DNA from: Phycisphaerales bacterium
GTDB lineage: Bacteria; Planctomycetota; Phycisphaerae; Phycisphaerales; SM1A02
Direction: 5' to 3'
Assembly (NCBI GenBank): GCA_009691705.1
Contig: SIAR01000017.1
Location: 1 to 49,351, forward strand
DNA length: 49,351 nucleotides
The first letter of the stretch is position 1; each line of letters starts with the position of its first letter. A program made the translations under genes and the position numbers. Positions 40,584 through 49,351 of this stretch are shown in pieces. The notes beneath the pieces were generated by a model, which worked only from the letters and a program-made list of their open reading frames with translations, searched no databases and was not told where the DNA came from.

Positions 40584-42062
40584 ATGCCGCTACTAGACCT
40601 GCAAGCCAGCCACTGGATTGCCAACCCTTGGTGGCTGGGATCACTGCTCGCCGCCGACCTCTTGCTGCGCGTTGCTTTCGCGTGCCTCATCATTCTGCGC
40701 AAAGGATCGCAACCCTCGCTCGCTGCGGCGTGGGTGACGATCGTGACGGTCATGCCCCTGATTGGAATTCCTGCCTACTTATTGATTGGCGAATCACGCC
40801 TGGGATATCGACGAAGGGCGATCCACAAAACTGTGCTCGAGCTCTTCAACAAGCCGCAGTTTCATCAGCACGCTGACCAACGCATTCGCGCTGTGCGTCT
40901 CGACGGCATCGATTTGCAGATCGCGCGCATCGCAGAGTCGGTGAGTGGATCGCCGCCGCTCGCTGGAAACGGCGTGAAACTCTTTGGAGATTCTGACGCG
41001 GCGGTAGCCGCCATCATCGCGGATATCAAGGGCGCGACGACGACAGTGCACATCACGAGTTACATCTGGCTCGATGACCGCGTTGGTAGCGCGGTCTGTG
41101 CTGCTCTCGCTGCTGCCACCGAGCGGGGCGTCATCTGTCGAGTGCTCGTCGACGCCCAAGGTTCGGCGCGTTTCTTGCAGGGCGACGCGGCGCGACAATT
41201 GCGCAAACGCGGCGTGCAGGTGGTGGCTGCGCTGCGAGTGCATCCGCTGCGGGCACTCTTCAGCCGCATCGACATTCGCAACCATCGCAAGATGATCATC
41301 ATCGATTCCAACATTGGATGGATCGGCAGCATGAATATCGCTGCTCCTGAGTTTGCCATCGAACCGCGCTTCGCTCCGTGGGTTGATTGCACGTTGCGAC
41401 TCACCGGACCGACTGTGCGCGAGTTACACGTGATTTTTGCCGAAGACTGGTACCTAGACACGAGTGAGAACATTGAAGCTCATCTCATGGTGAGTCCCCC
41501 GTTCGAGCCCGATGGTGTCACTGCCCAGATTGCCGCCTCGGGGCCAAACTACCGCAACGATGCGATCAAGAGCCTGCTGCTTGCGGCCATTCACGTCGCG
41601 CAAGATGAGATCGTGCTTACGACTCCGTACTTTGTTCCTGATCCAACGATGTACTCCGCACTATGCGTCGCCGCACGGCGCGGCGTTACTGTTCGCCTGG
41701 TTGTTCCCCGCCGAAACAACAGTCGGCTCGTCGGGCTGGCGAGTCGCGCCGGATACGGGTTGCTGCTCGATTCGGGCGTTCACATCCATGAGTTCACACT
41801 GGGGCTGCTGCACGCCAAGACCGTTTCAGCGGATGGCAAGTTTGCGATCATCACCTCGAGCAACCTCGACCGGCGCAGTTTCGAATTGAATTTTGAGGCG
41901 ACGGCACTGGTCTACGACGATGCGTTCGCTCGCGAGTTGCGCAAGCTACAACAGAGTTACATCGATGCGAGTCGCGAGGCCACCGCAGAGGGATGGAAAC
42001 TTCGCACGAGGATGACCCGGCTTCAGCAAAATGCCGCCGCGCTCATTTCGCCGCTGCTGTAG
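40584..42062 (+). CDS. cls: Cardiolipin synthase, phospholipase D family
   Basis: A 492-residue inner-membrane enzyme that makes cardiolipin from phosphatidylglycerol. Two N-terminal hydrophobic segments (LLRVAFACLIILR, AWVTIVTVMPLIGIPAYLLIG) precede two PLD motifs. The first is NHRKMIIIDSNIGWIGSMN (His234) and the second LLHAKTVSADGKFAIITSSN (His410), each H-x-K-x4-D. VHITSYIWLDDRVGSAVCAAL and a NLDRRSFELNFEATALV tail agree with Cls. The arrangement is like E. coli ClsA. Its last 20 bases overlap the convergent UnbV-type gene. It is on the same strand as murC to greA but separated from greA by 45 bases. Confidence 0.92.
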   Translation: MPLLDLQASHWIANPWWLGSLLAADLLLRVAFACLIILRKGSQPSLAAAWVTIVTVMPLIGIPAYLLIGESRLGYRRRAIHKTVLELFNKPQFHQHADQRIRAVRLDGIDLQIARIAESVSGSPPLAGNGVKLFGDSDAAVAAIIADIKGATTTVHITSYIWLDDRVGSAVCAALAAATERGVICRVLVDAQGSARFLQGDAARQLRKRGVQVVAALRVHPLRALFSRIDIRNHRKMIIIDSNIGWIGSMNIAAPEFAIEPRFAPWVDCTLRLTGPTVRELHVIFAEDWYLDTSENIEAHLMVSPPFEPDGVTAQIAASGPNYRNDAIKSLLLAAIHVAQDEIVLTTPYFVPDPTMYSALCVAARRGVTVRLVVPRRNNSRLVGLASRAGYGLLLDSGVHIHEFTLGLLHAKTVSADGKFAIITSSNLDRRSFELNFEATALVYDDAFARELRKLQQSYIDASREATAEGWKLRTRMTRLQQNAAALISPLL

Positions 42063-43704
42063 CACCGCGCCCAATCACCTGCTTTGTGCCGGGGGTCACC
42101 GCGGATGTTGTTTCAACACCATCGGGCCAGCGCACGGTGACTTCATGGGGGGCGATTGGGCGCGCCCCGAGTCCAAAGTGCACCTGCGCCGGCTGATTAG
42201 ATTGAAATGGACCCCCACCGACGATCCACCGTGTCTGAGTGATTCCCCCTGATTTCAAGGTGATTCGAGCTCCGACGCCGTAACGATTGGCAGCGTGGTC
42301 GCGATCATCGAGTTCGATGACGATCCAATCATTGCTCGGTGGATGGGTGTTCTCGAGCACGCGCACGGGTTGGTTGAGCCCACTCACCACTGCGTCCTGA
42401 TCTCCGTCGCCGTCGAGATCCGCAAACACCGCCGATCGGTCGCGCTGCACACTCTTGAGCCAGGGTTGTGAATCGTCTTTCACAGGAACGAATCGATCGC
42501 CTTGGCGCGACATCACCAAGAGCGGTTGCATGTATTGGCTGTTCATCGTTGCTAGGGTTGCTTGCGGATAGACGTGGCCATTCACGACAAACAGATCTTC
42601 GTCGGCGTCATGGTCGAGATCGATCAGTGCGGTCGCCCATCCACAGAGCGATCGCGATGGCACGCCGATTCCATACTGGGCAGTTCGATCATCGAAGAAT
42701 CCGTTTGGGGTTGCGACGAAGAGTGTGTTCGTGTCGTCACTAAAGTTTGTCGTGAAAAGGTCAGGCCGGCCATCGCCATTGACATCCCCCACTGCGATTC
42801 CCATTGTGGCTTGCTCGGCCCCGTCGAGATTCGTGGCACTGCCAGTCTTCGCAGCGATGTCGCGAAAGCGCATCCCGCCGAGGTTTTCAAAGAGAAAATT
42901 GCAGCGCGAATCATTGCCTACATAGATGTCGGGGCGGCCATCACCGGTGAGATCGAGAATGACAACATTGAGCCCAAAACTTGCTGCGGGAGCACGAATT
43001 CCCGATGATTCGCTGCGGTCTACAAAGGTGCCATTGCCGAGGTTTTCGTACAGAAGATCGGGTTGCGCCGGCAATCCGCGCGGTCCGTTGATTACTTCAA
43101 AGCCGCGAAAGTGAGCCGGCGGGATGGGCTTTGCAGGATCGCACTCGACGTAGTTGGCAACGTAGAGGTCGAGATCATGATCGCCATCGAGATCGGCGAA
43201 GGCGGCCGAAGTTCCCCACATCGTCTCGTTGCCGAGTCCGGCGGTCGCTGTGACATCCACAAACCTTCCGCCGCCGAGGTTTCGAAACAGTCGATCTGCC
43301 CCAGCGCAGGCGATGTACATATCGTCGCGACCATCCGCGTCGTAATCACCCACGGCACATCCAAAGCTCCAGGCGTGGTGATCGATACCACTCGCCGCGG
43401 TGACGTCGCGAAACTTCATCCCACCGATGTTTTCGTAGAGTCGACCACCAGGACCGCGCGTGGGGGCAGCGAGAGTCGATCCATTGGGAAAGAACAGATC
43501 GAAGTCGCCGTCGCGGTCCATGTCGATGATTGCGATGCCGCCACCCTTCACTTCAAGAATCTGACTGCTCGGCGTCGCTCCCGAGGTCGTGGTGAAGTCG
43601 ATGCCAGAGGCGGCGGTCACATCGCGCATCTGAATCGCCGGCGGCTCGCTCGCAATCGCAAGCAGCACTGCGCCCAACCCCACGACGATGCTCGCAATTG
43701 TCAC
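42043..43704 (-). CDS. Exported FG-GAP / UnbV (ASPIC) repeat protein
   Basis: A 553-residue protein with a hydrophobic signal start (SIVVGLGAVLLAIAS). About seven FG-GAP/VCBS-type repeats with calcium-like Asp loops follow: DMDRDGDFDLFF, DYDADGRDDMYIA, DLDGDHDLDLYVA, DLTGDGRPDIYVG, DVNGDGRPDLFTT, DLDHDADEDLFVV, DLDGDGDQDAVVS. The C-terminal block (SNDWIVIELDDRDHAANRYG and VRWPDGVETTSAV) is the UnbV/ASPIC domain. These proteins are common in planctomycetes and probably form an integrin-like beta propeller on or outside the cell. The role is unknown. It overlaps the TPR lipoprotein gene upstream by four bases (GTGA/ATGA type), so both are likely expressed together. Confidence 0.85.
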   Translation of the reverse strand: MTIASIVVGLGAVLLAIASEPPAIQMRDVTAASGIDFTTTSGATPSSQILEVKGGGIAIIDMDRDGDFDLFFPNGSTLAAPTRGPGGRLYENIGGMKFRDVTAASGIDHHAWSFGCAVGDYDADGRDDMYIACAGADRLFRNLGGGRFVDVTATAGLGNETMWGTSAAFADLDGDHDLDLYVANYVECDPAKPIPPAHFRGFEVINGPRGLPAQPDLLYENLGNGTFVDRSESSGIRAPAASFGLNVVILDLTGDGRPDIYVGNDSRCNFLFENLGGMRFRDIAAKTGSATNLDGAEQATMGIAVGDVNGDGRPDLFTTNFSDDTNTLFVATPNGFFDDRTAQYGIGVPSRSLCGWATALIDLDHDADEDLFVVNGHVYPQATLATMNSQYMQPLLVMSRQGDRFVPVKDDSQPWLKSVQRDRSAVFADLDGDGDQDAVVSGLNQPVRVLENTHPPSNDWIVIELDDRDHAANRYGVGARITLKSGGITQTRWIVGGGPFQSNQPAQVHFGLGARPIAPHEVTVRWPDGVETTSAVTPGTKQVIGRGATAAAK

Positions 43705-44549
43705 GGAACGCTCTCGGGCGACTCGGGGCGAGTTGTGCGCTGCATGACTTCCTGTTGCTTGGCGCGCGCGGTTTCGCCATCGGCCGAGCGACCGCTTGCG
43801 TCGTAGACCCGAGCGAGTTTTCCCCAGACTTCGTAGTGCTCTGGCCAGAGTTGCGCAGCTTCTTCATAGAGCGCGAGCGCCTCTTCGCGTTTGTCCTTTC
43901 TTATCGCGACATCGCCCAGCCGGGCGAGCGCCTTGGCGCGGTCGCGGCTGCGCACTGGATGCTCGCCGATCAACTCAATCGCCCTCCCCAGCGCGATTTC
44001 AGCATCACCCACGCGATCTTCGTCGATGGCGATCACGCCGAGACCGAAGTATGAGTCATCCGCCGTTGGATTCGCTCCAACATGACTTTGGAAGTGGCGC
44101 TTCGCCGCCTCGAGGTCGCCTAGGTAGTAGCAAGACCATCCCAGAAAATGGTCGACCTGTTTGCGCTCGGCAAAGTCTTGGTTACGTGCCAGACTCGATT
44201 CGAGAATCGGACGCGCCTGTGCGTATCTCTTCTGTTTCATCACGGCGACTCCCATGAGAAACTCTCCCCGTGCACAGTCGGGCTGCTCGGCGAGTATCGA
44301 TTGCAAGACGATCTGCGCGTCAATGAACTGACCGGAACGCAGTAATTTTGCCGCAACTGAGAGGTTTTGGTGGTTGGCAGGCTCGGCGAGCGGAGGCGGA
44401 GGCGGCGGCGGAGGCGGCGCAGTCAATTGCTCAGAAACTGCCTCGACTTCTGCTGGTGCAGAATAACCGCCACATCCCTGAAGTAATGAGTTTCCACAGA
44501 CGAAAGACGCTGTAAGCCACGAAGTTTGAATCCGCATACTCAAGTGCAT
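43701..44549 (-). CDS. TPR-repeat lipoprotein
   Basis: A 282-residue protein with a lipoprotein signal (lipobox LLQGC, acylated Cys26; the start could be Met5 at 44537). A nine-proline run sits at about 44-52. The rest is tetratricopeptide-like helices, with about five units: AAKLLRSGQFIDAQIVLQSI, MGVAVMKQKRYAQARPILES, DHFLGWSCYYLGDLEAAKRH, YFGLGVIAIDEDRVGDAEIA and LARLGDVAIRKDKREEALAL. TPRs bind other proteins, so this may be a periplasmic scaffold working with the UnbV-type protein that follows it. It is divergent from the di-haem cytochrome gene, with 86 bases between. Confidence 0.83.
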   Translation of the reverse strand: MHLSMRIQTSWLTASFVCGNSLLQGCGGYSAPAEVEAVSEQLTAPPPPPPPPPLAEPANHQNLSVAAKLLRSGQFIDAQIVLQSILAEQPDCARGEFLMGVAVMKQKRYAQARPILESSLARNQDFAERKQVDHFLGWSCYYLGDLEAAKRHFQSHVGANPTADDSYFGLGVIAIDEDRVGDAEIALGRAIELIGEHPVRSRDRAKALARLGDVAIRKDKREEALALYEEAAQLWPEHYEVWGKLARVYDASGRSADGETARAKQQEVMQRTTRPESPESVP

Positions 44550-44635
44550 CGGTTTGATGATATTGCGCGAATCAGAATGGAAAGTGTGATTTTTCGCATT
44601 AGATTAGATCTGTCATTCCCTCTCTCGAGACCCAC

Positions 44636-46300
44636 ATGCGAACCCACCAACTTGTCGGCCTGACAGTTTCAGTTGCCATCACTGCCTTGGGATCGCTAGC
44701 CCATGCCACCGACCCAGCGTTGCAAGCCAAGATGGGTGAACCGCTGCACGGGCTCACCGCAGTGCAACTCGATCGCTTTCAAATCGGCAGAACTCTTTTT
44801 AGTCTGCCAATTCCCATCGAGGATGGCCTTGGTCCAATTCTCAACAAGAGTAATTGTGGATCGTGCCATTCCAACCCAATCGGTGGTTGGGGGGCAATAT
44901 CTGTGACCCGCTTTGGCATGGAAAAGAAGGGAGTCTTTTCGCTCTATCCAGGTGAAACACAGTCGCTGGGGCAATCGCTCGCGAACAGCACCTTCTGCTT
45001 AGAAATCATTCCCGCCGATGCGACCGTCGTGAAAACACGACTCACGAATAGTTCCATGGCATTTGGACTCGTCGAAGCAATTCCCGATGCGCAGCTCGCC
45101 GCCCACGAAGATGCGCTTGATATCGACGGCGATGGCGTGAGCGGTCGCGTGCACTGGGTGCGACCTCTCGAAGCCGCCCCCACGAGTCCGCTGCGGGCGG
45201 GGCGATTTGGATGGAAGGCGCAAGTCGCGACGGTGCTTACCTTCTCTTCAGACGCTTCACGAAACGAAATGGGATTCACCAATCGCCTCTCACCAATCGA
45301 GAATCCGCCAAACGGCGACTTCGCGCGACTGACGATTTGCGATGAAGTTACCGATCCTGAGGATTCGAATGACGCGGAGGGATTTGCCTTCATCGACCGA
45401 GTAACTCACTTTCAGCGCTTCCTTGCGCCACCACCACAGACCCCCCGCTCAGGCATGACTGGCGAGGCGCTATTCAATCAAGTTGGATGCGTGAAGTGCC
45501 ACAGTTCATCGTTCACCACGGCGAGCGATGCAGCCCTTGAAGATGCGATTCGCGGCAAGACAATTCGTCCCTACAGCGACTTCCTTTTGCATGATGTGGG
45601 ATTGCTCGCAGATGGCATCAGCGATGGAGCAGCAACCGAAGCAGAGATGCGCACTCCAACACTTTGGGGAGTTCGCACGCGCGATCCAATGTTGCATGAT
45701 GGCAGCGCGGCAGGCGGTTCATTCACGGCGCGCGTGATGCTCGCGATATCAAAGCATGGACCCTTCGGAGAGGGCGCCGCAAGTGCTGCGGCATTCGCAG
45801 CACTCTCTGCGTCTAACCGAGCCCACGTCGTGAGTTTTCTCAACTCGCTCGGGCGCGCCGAGTTCGACTTTGACGGAGATGGACTCATCGACATTCTCGA
45901 CTTTATGGCTCTGCGCGTGTGCATCGCCAAAGGCGCTACGAATCCTGACAACCAGTGCGCCATTGCGGACGTGAATCAAGACGGTGTGGTTAACGCCACC
46001 GATGTCGACCTCTTCGTGCTCGCGTTCGGCGGCGATACTTTGGATTGCAACGGCAACCAAGTCGCAGATTTGCGCGATATCGCACTAGGAACTAGCCAAG
46101 ATGCCAATGATGACGGCGTGCCCGACGAATGCTCGGCTTGCCCTGCGGATGTGAGCAGCGACGGCACGGTAAACGGCGTCGACCTTTCGATCTTGTTGGC
46201 AAACTGGGGTGGGACCGGAATGGGTGATGTCAACAACGATGGCAACGTGAACGGAGCCGATCTTGCAGCCGTTCTTGCGGCTTGGGGTCCCTGCCAGTAA
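44636..46300 (+). CDS. Di-haem thiol-oxidoreductase-like cytochrome (DUF1111) with dockerin-like repeats
   Basis: A 554-residue exported protein. A signal peptide (to about ALGSLAHA) precedes the DUF1111/DHOR-type domain. Haem sites are CGSCH (74-78) and CVKCH (285-289), with typical following segments LWGVRTRDPMLHDGSA and FSRIAS-like helices. These are periplasmic relatives of MauG and bacterial cytochrome c peroxidases, proposed to oxidise thiols or accept electrons. Function is not proven here. The C-terminal part holds Asp/Asn-rich EF-hand-like text (FDFDGDGLIDILDF, IADVNQDGVVNATDVDLF) and two closing dockerin-like repeats (VSSDGTVNGVDLSILLANWG, GDVNNDGNVNGADLAAVLAA). Secretion follows from the signal. 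Confidence 0.83.
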   Translation: MRTHQLVGLTVSVAITALGSLAHATDPALQAKMGEPLHGLTAVQLDRFQIGRTLFSLPIPIEDGLGPILNKSNCGSCHSNPIGGWGAISVTRFGMEKKGVFSLYPGETQSLGQSLANSTFCLEIIPADATVVKTRLTNSSMAFGLVEAIPDAQLAAHEDALDIDGDGVSGRVHWVRPLEAAPTSPLRAGRFGWKAQVATVLTFSSDASRNEMGFTNRLSPIENPPNGDFARLTICDEVTDPEDSNDAEGFAFIDRVTHFQRFLAPPPQTPRSGMTGEALFNQVGCVKCHSSSFTTASDAALEDAIRGKTIRPYSDFLLHDVGLLADGISDGAATEAEMRTPTLWGVRTRDPMLHDGSAAGGSFTARVMLAISKHGPFGEGAASAAAFAALSASNRAHVVSFLNSLGRAEFDFDGDGLIDILDFMALRVCIAKGATNPDNQCAIADVNQDGVVNATDVDLFVLAFGGDTLDCNGNQVADLRDIALGTSQDANDDGVPDECSACPADVSSDGTVNGVDLSILLANWGGTGMGDVNNDGNVNGADLAAVLAAWGPCQ

Positions 46301-46327
46301 TTTTAGACTATCCTGACTTTAATACTT

Positions 46328-48880
46328 ATGAAAGCAACCATGCGACCCACCCTCAATGCACTCTGTGCAGTCACGCTGTCTGCGATCCCATTCTCGTCAG
46401 CCTTCGGCCAGTGGGTTACGTTCGCAAATCAGTCTTCGACCCGTCTCATCGCGAGCACGACGTTGACTGGTCAAGACAACATCGAGAAAGATTTCGCATT
46501 CGCCGATTTCGACCATGATGGCGACACCGACCTCGTGGTGATGCGCAAGTTTCCAGGTTCGATTCAGTCGACCTGCACCAGTTGCGGTTTCTTTCGAGAC
46601 TTGATTCTCATGAACGAGAACGGCGTGCTCACCGACCGAACAAACGAGTTCGGACGCGCCTCTGACACGACGCCTTCGCAAGGCATGTTCGATGAAGCCA
46701 ACGACCGCGATGTTGAAGCCTTCGACGTCGACAACGATGGATGGGTCGACCTAATCACCGCCACAACGATGTCCGACACTGTCAACGCGATGCTTGGCCA
46801 ACCCCGCATCTATCGCAACCTCGGCAACAACGGCAGCGGCATCTGGCAGGGCTTCCGCTTCGAAGACGCCCGCATTCCAGTTCTCTTTGCGAAGAATGGC
46901 ACCGCGGCGAATCCACGTATGTGCGATCTCGCAGTTGCCGATTACAACGGAGATGGGTTTGTCGACCTCTACTATGTCGATTACGACACGCCTGAGACAA
47001 GCGGCACGATTTGCTATGACCTCAACAACGATGGTGACTCGACCGATGCGGGCGAATGTCAGCAATCACCAGCCGAAACATCGACCAACGACTACGACAA
47101 TAAGTTGCTCTTCAATTGGGGAACGACGGCAGGCGGTCCAGGACCAGGATTTTTCTACGACACCACCAACACAAAGATGACGACGACCCAGATGGCGTCG
47201 GCCTTCGGCAATATGTGTATGCCCGGCGATTTCAATGGCGATGGACTGCAAGACATCATCCGCATCAGCACACTGACAAGCGGGCAAGATGCCGCCGTGC
47301 TCACCAACAAGACTGGGGCAACAGGTCCTGGGCAGACCTGGTCACTCAAGAGCGTCTACGGAGGATTGGCTCCATATGGCATGAATGTTGCCGACCTCAA
47401 TGGCGATGGCAAGCTCGACTTCGTGATTGCCGATGACGGTCAAGATCGTTACGCCCTCAACACGGGCAACGCGGCCGATGGGCAACCCAACTTCTCACTC
47501 ACCGTGATGGCTGGAAGTCCAAGCGAGTTCGGCAACACAATTTCTGTCGGCGATCTCAATCGCGACAACCGCACCGACGTGATCATCACCGACATTGATT
47601 CTGACCTTGGTCCATTCTGCCCAAGCTCTGGTCGCCGCACCAAGATCTACAAGAACACTGGAACCACTGGGGGATTGCTCGTTGAAGACACGCTCATCCT
47701 GCCAACCGCCGACTTGCAGAATCTCTTCGACGTAGCAGTCTTTGATATCAACGGCGATGGATGGCTCGACATGGTGACCGGCGGATGCGCTGGCCTCAAG
47801 GTCTGGGTGAACCAACCTCCCGTGCCGCTCACGATCGTCTTTCCGTCAGGAATTCCCGCGGTCATCGCCGCAGGAGCAACTTCGGATGTGCCGGTCACGA
47901 TCACAGCGCTGTTTGGAACCATTCAAGCAGGATCGGAACTCTTAAAGTATCGCTGGAATGATGCTGCATGGGTTTCGGCGCCGCTCATTGCCTCGGGAAC
48001 GGCGGGCTCGTACATCGCACGATTGCCAGCGACGAACTGCGCACAGCAACTCGATTTTTATGTTTCTGCGACTTCAAGTTCAACGGGCAATCCAACGGTG
48101 AACTCGCCAGCGAACGCCCCGACAGCGTTCTACTCGCCCACCACGACGACTGGCACGACGACTCTGCTTAACGAGAACTTCGAAGGAACTGCTTCTGGAT
48201 GGATTGCCACGGCCGATGCAGCGCTCACTGGCGGCGCATGGCAGCTGGGGGATCCCTTTGGATCGACCAGCGGCGGAGCTCCCGCGGAGCCAACCGACGA
48301 TCACACAGTCGCTCCAGGCGTGAAATGTTTCGCCACGCAGATTGGACTGTCAGGGCAATCCTCCACGGCGCATGACGTCGATGGTGGATCGGCCTACCTA
48401 ACCTCACCAGCAATTTCGAATGGTGGAAGTGATGTCATGATCTCGTGGTGGCGTTGGTATTTCTGCTCTTCAACGACCCAACTCGATCCACTCGATGTGA
48501 CTGTTTCGGTAGATGGAGGAGCGTGGGCGAGTCTCGATCGCAATATGGCAAACACCACGGCCTGGCAGCAGCGCTCGTTCTCCCTTTCAAGTGCGGTGAC
48601 CCCTGGGCAGTCATTTCGTTTGCGATTCGCGATTGCCGACACCTTGACCGCAAGCACTCTCGAGACCGCGATCGATGACCTGCTAGTCACGAGATTGGAT
48701 TGCGTTGCTTCGAACCCCTGCCCTGCGGATATCTCTGGCGACGGAAACGTCAACGGAAGCGATCTTGCAATCTTGCTCTCAGGCTGGGGAGCGGCTGGAC
48801 AATCGGACGTCAACGGAAGCGGCACAACGGACGGAAGCGACCTTGCCATCGTTCTCAGCGCCTGGGGCGCCTGCCCGTAA
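46328..48880 (+). CDS. Exported FG-GAP repeat protein with C-terminal dockerin-like pair
   Basis: An 850-residue protein with a signal peptide (to SSAFGQ). Seven Asp-rich FG-GAP/VCBS repeats span about 55-500: DFDHDGDTDLVV, DVDNDGWVDLIT, DYNGDGFVDLYYVD, DFNGDGLQDII, DLNGDGKLDFVIAD, DLNRDNRTDVIITD and DINGDGWLDMVT. A second part holds LNENFEGTASGWI and a jelly-roll-like domain (about 620-800), as in secreted adhesins or carbohydrate-binding proteins. It ends with CPADISGDGNVNGSDLAILL and SDVNGSGTTDGSDLAIVLSA. It is one of four window proteins with this tail. The start lacks a clear ribosome site; Met5 (46340) is possible. Confidence 0.85.
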   Translation: MKATMRPTLNALCAVTLSAIPFSSAFGQWVTFANQSSTRLIASTTLTGQDNIEKDFAFADFDHDGDTDLVVMRKFPGSIQSTCTSCGFFRDLILMNENGVLTDRTNEFGRASDTTPSQGMFDEANDRDVEAFDVDNDGWVDLITATTMSDTVNAMLGQPRIYRNLGNNGSGIWQGFRFEDARIPVLFAKNGTAANPRMCDLAVADYNGDGFVDLYYVDYDTPETSGTICYDLNNDGDSTDAGECQQSPAETSTNDYDNKLLFNWGTTAGGPGPGFFYDTTNTKMTTTQMASAFGNMCMPGDFNGDGLQDIIRISTLTSGQDAAVLTNKTGATGPGQTWSLKSVYGGLAPYGMNVADLNGDGKLDFVIADDGQDRYALNTGNAADGQPNFSLTVMAGSPSEFGNTISVGDLNRDNRTDVIITDIDSDLGPFCPSSGRRTKIYKNTGTTGGLLVEDTLILPTADLQNLFDVAVFDINGDGWLDMVTGGCAGLKVWVNQPPVPLTIVFPSGIPAVIAAGATSDVPVTITALFGTIQAGSELLKYRWNDAAWVSAPLIASGTAGSYIARLPATNCAQQLDFYVSATSSSTGNPTVNSPANAPTAFYSPTTTTGTTTLLNENFEGTASGWIATADAALTGGAWQLGDPFGSTSGGAPAEPTDDHTVAPGVKCFATQIGLSGQSSTAHDVDGGSAYLTSPAISNGGSDVMISWWRWYFCSSTTQLDPLDVTVSVDGGAWASLDRNMANTTAWQQRSFSLSSAVTPGQSFRLRFAIADTLTASTLETAIDDLLVTRLDCVASNPCPADISGDGNVNGSDLAILLSGWGAAGQSDVNGSGTTDGSDLAIVLSAWGACP

Positions 48881-48889
48881 GCGCACGCG

Positions 48890-49351
48890 CTATTGCGTGA
48901 TCGAGATTCGTTGATCGACGTTGGGCACTGTTATGACTGCTGTTGTGCCATCGGGCCAGCGAATCTGAAGTCGCTCGATTGAAGTTGCACGGCCAAGTCC
49001 AAAGGTCACCGTCAATTCGCTTTGCGAGAGATAACTGCGCGTGGCGCTGACGGTGCGGCGCTGGATCACTCCGCCGCAATCGATTTCAACCTCTGCGCCG
49101 ATGGCACTCGTGTTTGGAGGCCTTCCTCTGAGGTCGATGCGCAGCCAATGATGCTGCAGTGCTTGATCGTTGCGAAGGAGCGCGACTGGACCAGCGACCT
49201 GGGCGAGGACGAGGTCGAGATCTCCATCTTGATCGAAGTCTGCATAACTCAATCCGCGACCGACGCGCGGGGTCGCGAGATCGCCGATCGACTGCGGCGG
49301 TAACTCGAGAAAGCACGGAGCCGTCACCCCCCGATTGATGAAGAGTTGGCC
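48890..49351 (-). CDS. C-terminal part of an FG-GAP/UnbV (ASPIC) protein, 5' end outside the window
   Basis: The frame is open to the window edge, so the gene starts beyond 49351; a GTG at 49327 is only internal. The visible 153 residues begin GQLFINRGVTAPCFLEL, then one repeat FDQDGDLDLVLAQVAGPV, then the UnbV/ASPIC end HWLRIDLRGRPPNTSAIGAE and LQIRWPDGTTAVITVP. The end matches the last part of the protein at 42043-43704. Convergent with the large FG-GAP gene, nine bases apart. Likely secreted, but the signal is not in view. Confidence 0.8.
   Translation of the reverse strand, partial: GQLFINRGVTAPCFLELPPQSIGDLATPRVGRGLSYADFDQDGDLDLVLAQVAGPVALLRNDQALQHHWLRIDLRGRPPNTSAIGAEVEIDCGGVIQRRTVSATRSYLSQSELTVTFGLGRATSIERLQIRWPDGTTAVITVPNVDQRISITQ

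Noticed and set aside
1-49351. CRISPR arrays, insertion sequences, phage genes, tRNA or rRNA genes
   Set aside because: No regularly spaced repeats, transposase or integrase motifs, T-loop-like GGTTCGANTCC in a tRNA setting, or rRNA segments were found by reading both strands.

Overview
The window looks like chromosomal DNA from a planctomycete, most likely of the class Phycisphaerae. The grounds are repeated dockerin-like segments of the form GDxNxDGxVxGxDLAxxLSxWG in four exported proteins, exported FG-GAP/UnbV (ASPIC) proteins, a B12-dependent (class II) ribonucleotide reductase, hopanoid gene hpnH, an ECF sigma factor paired with an anti-sigma-like protein that carries a pseudopilin-like tail, and LPS-export genes beside peptidoglycan genes. 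This is inference from gene content; no 16S or other phylogenetic marker was compared. I see no insertion sequence, prophage, CRISPR array, rRNA or tRNA.

Layout. 1-1400: start of an exported formylglycine-generating-enzyme-like protein (minus strand, cut by the window edge). 1401-2067: a non-coding stretch with a long inverted repeat and degenerate direct repeats. 2068-6370: dcd and nrdJ (deoxynucleotide supply), then a structured non-coding stretch ending in an intrinsic terminator. 6702-9425: fbp, a small peptide gene bracketed by terminators, and a thiolase. 9452-13925: two unknown genes, galE, a PagL-like lipid A deacylase, a Nudix hydrolase, a PEGA lipoprotein and lptB. 13926-20944: a tight minus-strand run of seven genes (iron-type ABC permease, nuoD, nuoE, an unknown 81-residue protein, nuoF, ybeY, a CorC/HlyC-type CBS protein). 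21010-26518: divergent subtilase, PGDH-like dehydrogenase, hpnH, and the sigma/anti-sigma pair. 26662-30665: rpmI, rplT, a GT-C membrane protein and a parvulin lipoprotein. 30775-34950: an NtrC-type regulator with lptF and lptG. 35099-42062: murC-murB-ddl-ftsQ, a membrane protein, greA and a cardiolipin synthase. 42043-49351: exported FG-GAP/UnbV proteins, a TPR lipoprotein and a di-haem cytochrome.

Much of the window serves the cell envelope: LPS export (lptB, lptF, lptG), lipid A trimming (pagL-like), UDP-galactose supply (galE), peptidoglycan precursors (murC, murB, ddl), a divisome protein (ftsQ-like), cardiolipin, hopanoids, and many secreted repeat proteins. An ftsQ-like gene lies next to peptidoglycan genes with no ftsA or ftsZ after it, as expected of planctomycetes. 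The observations I would check first are strong intrinsic terminators placed 17 and 21 bases upstream of two start codons, the structured candidate RNA downstream of nrdJ, the unknown protein translationally coupled inside the nuoE-nuoF operon, and the anti-sigma/pseudopilin fusion. No single locus stands out as a new defence or biosynthetic system.
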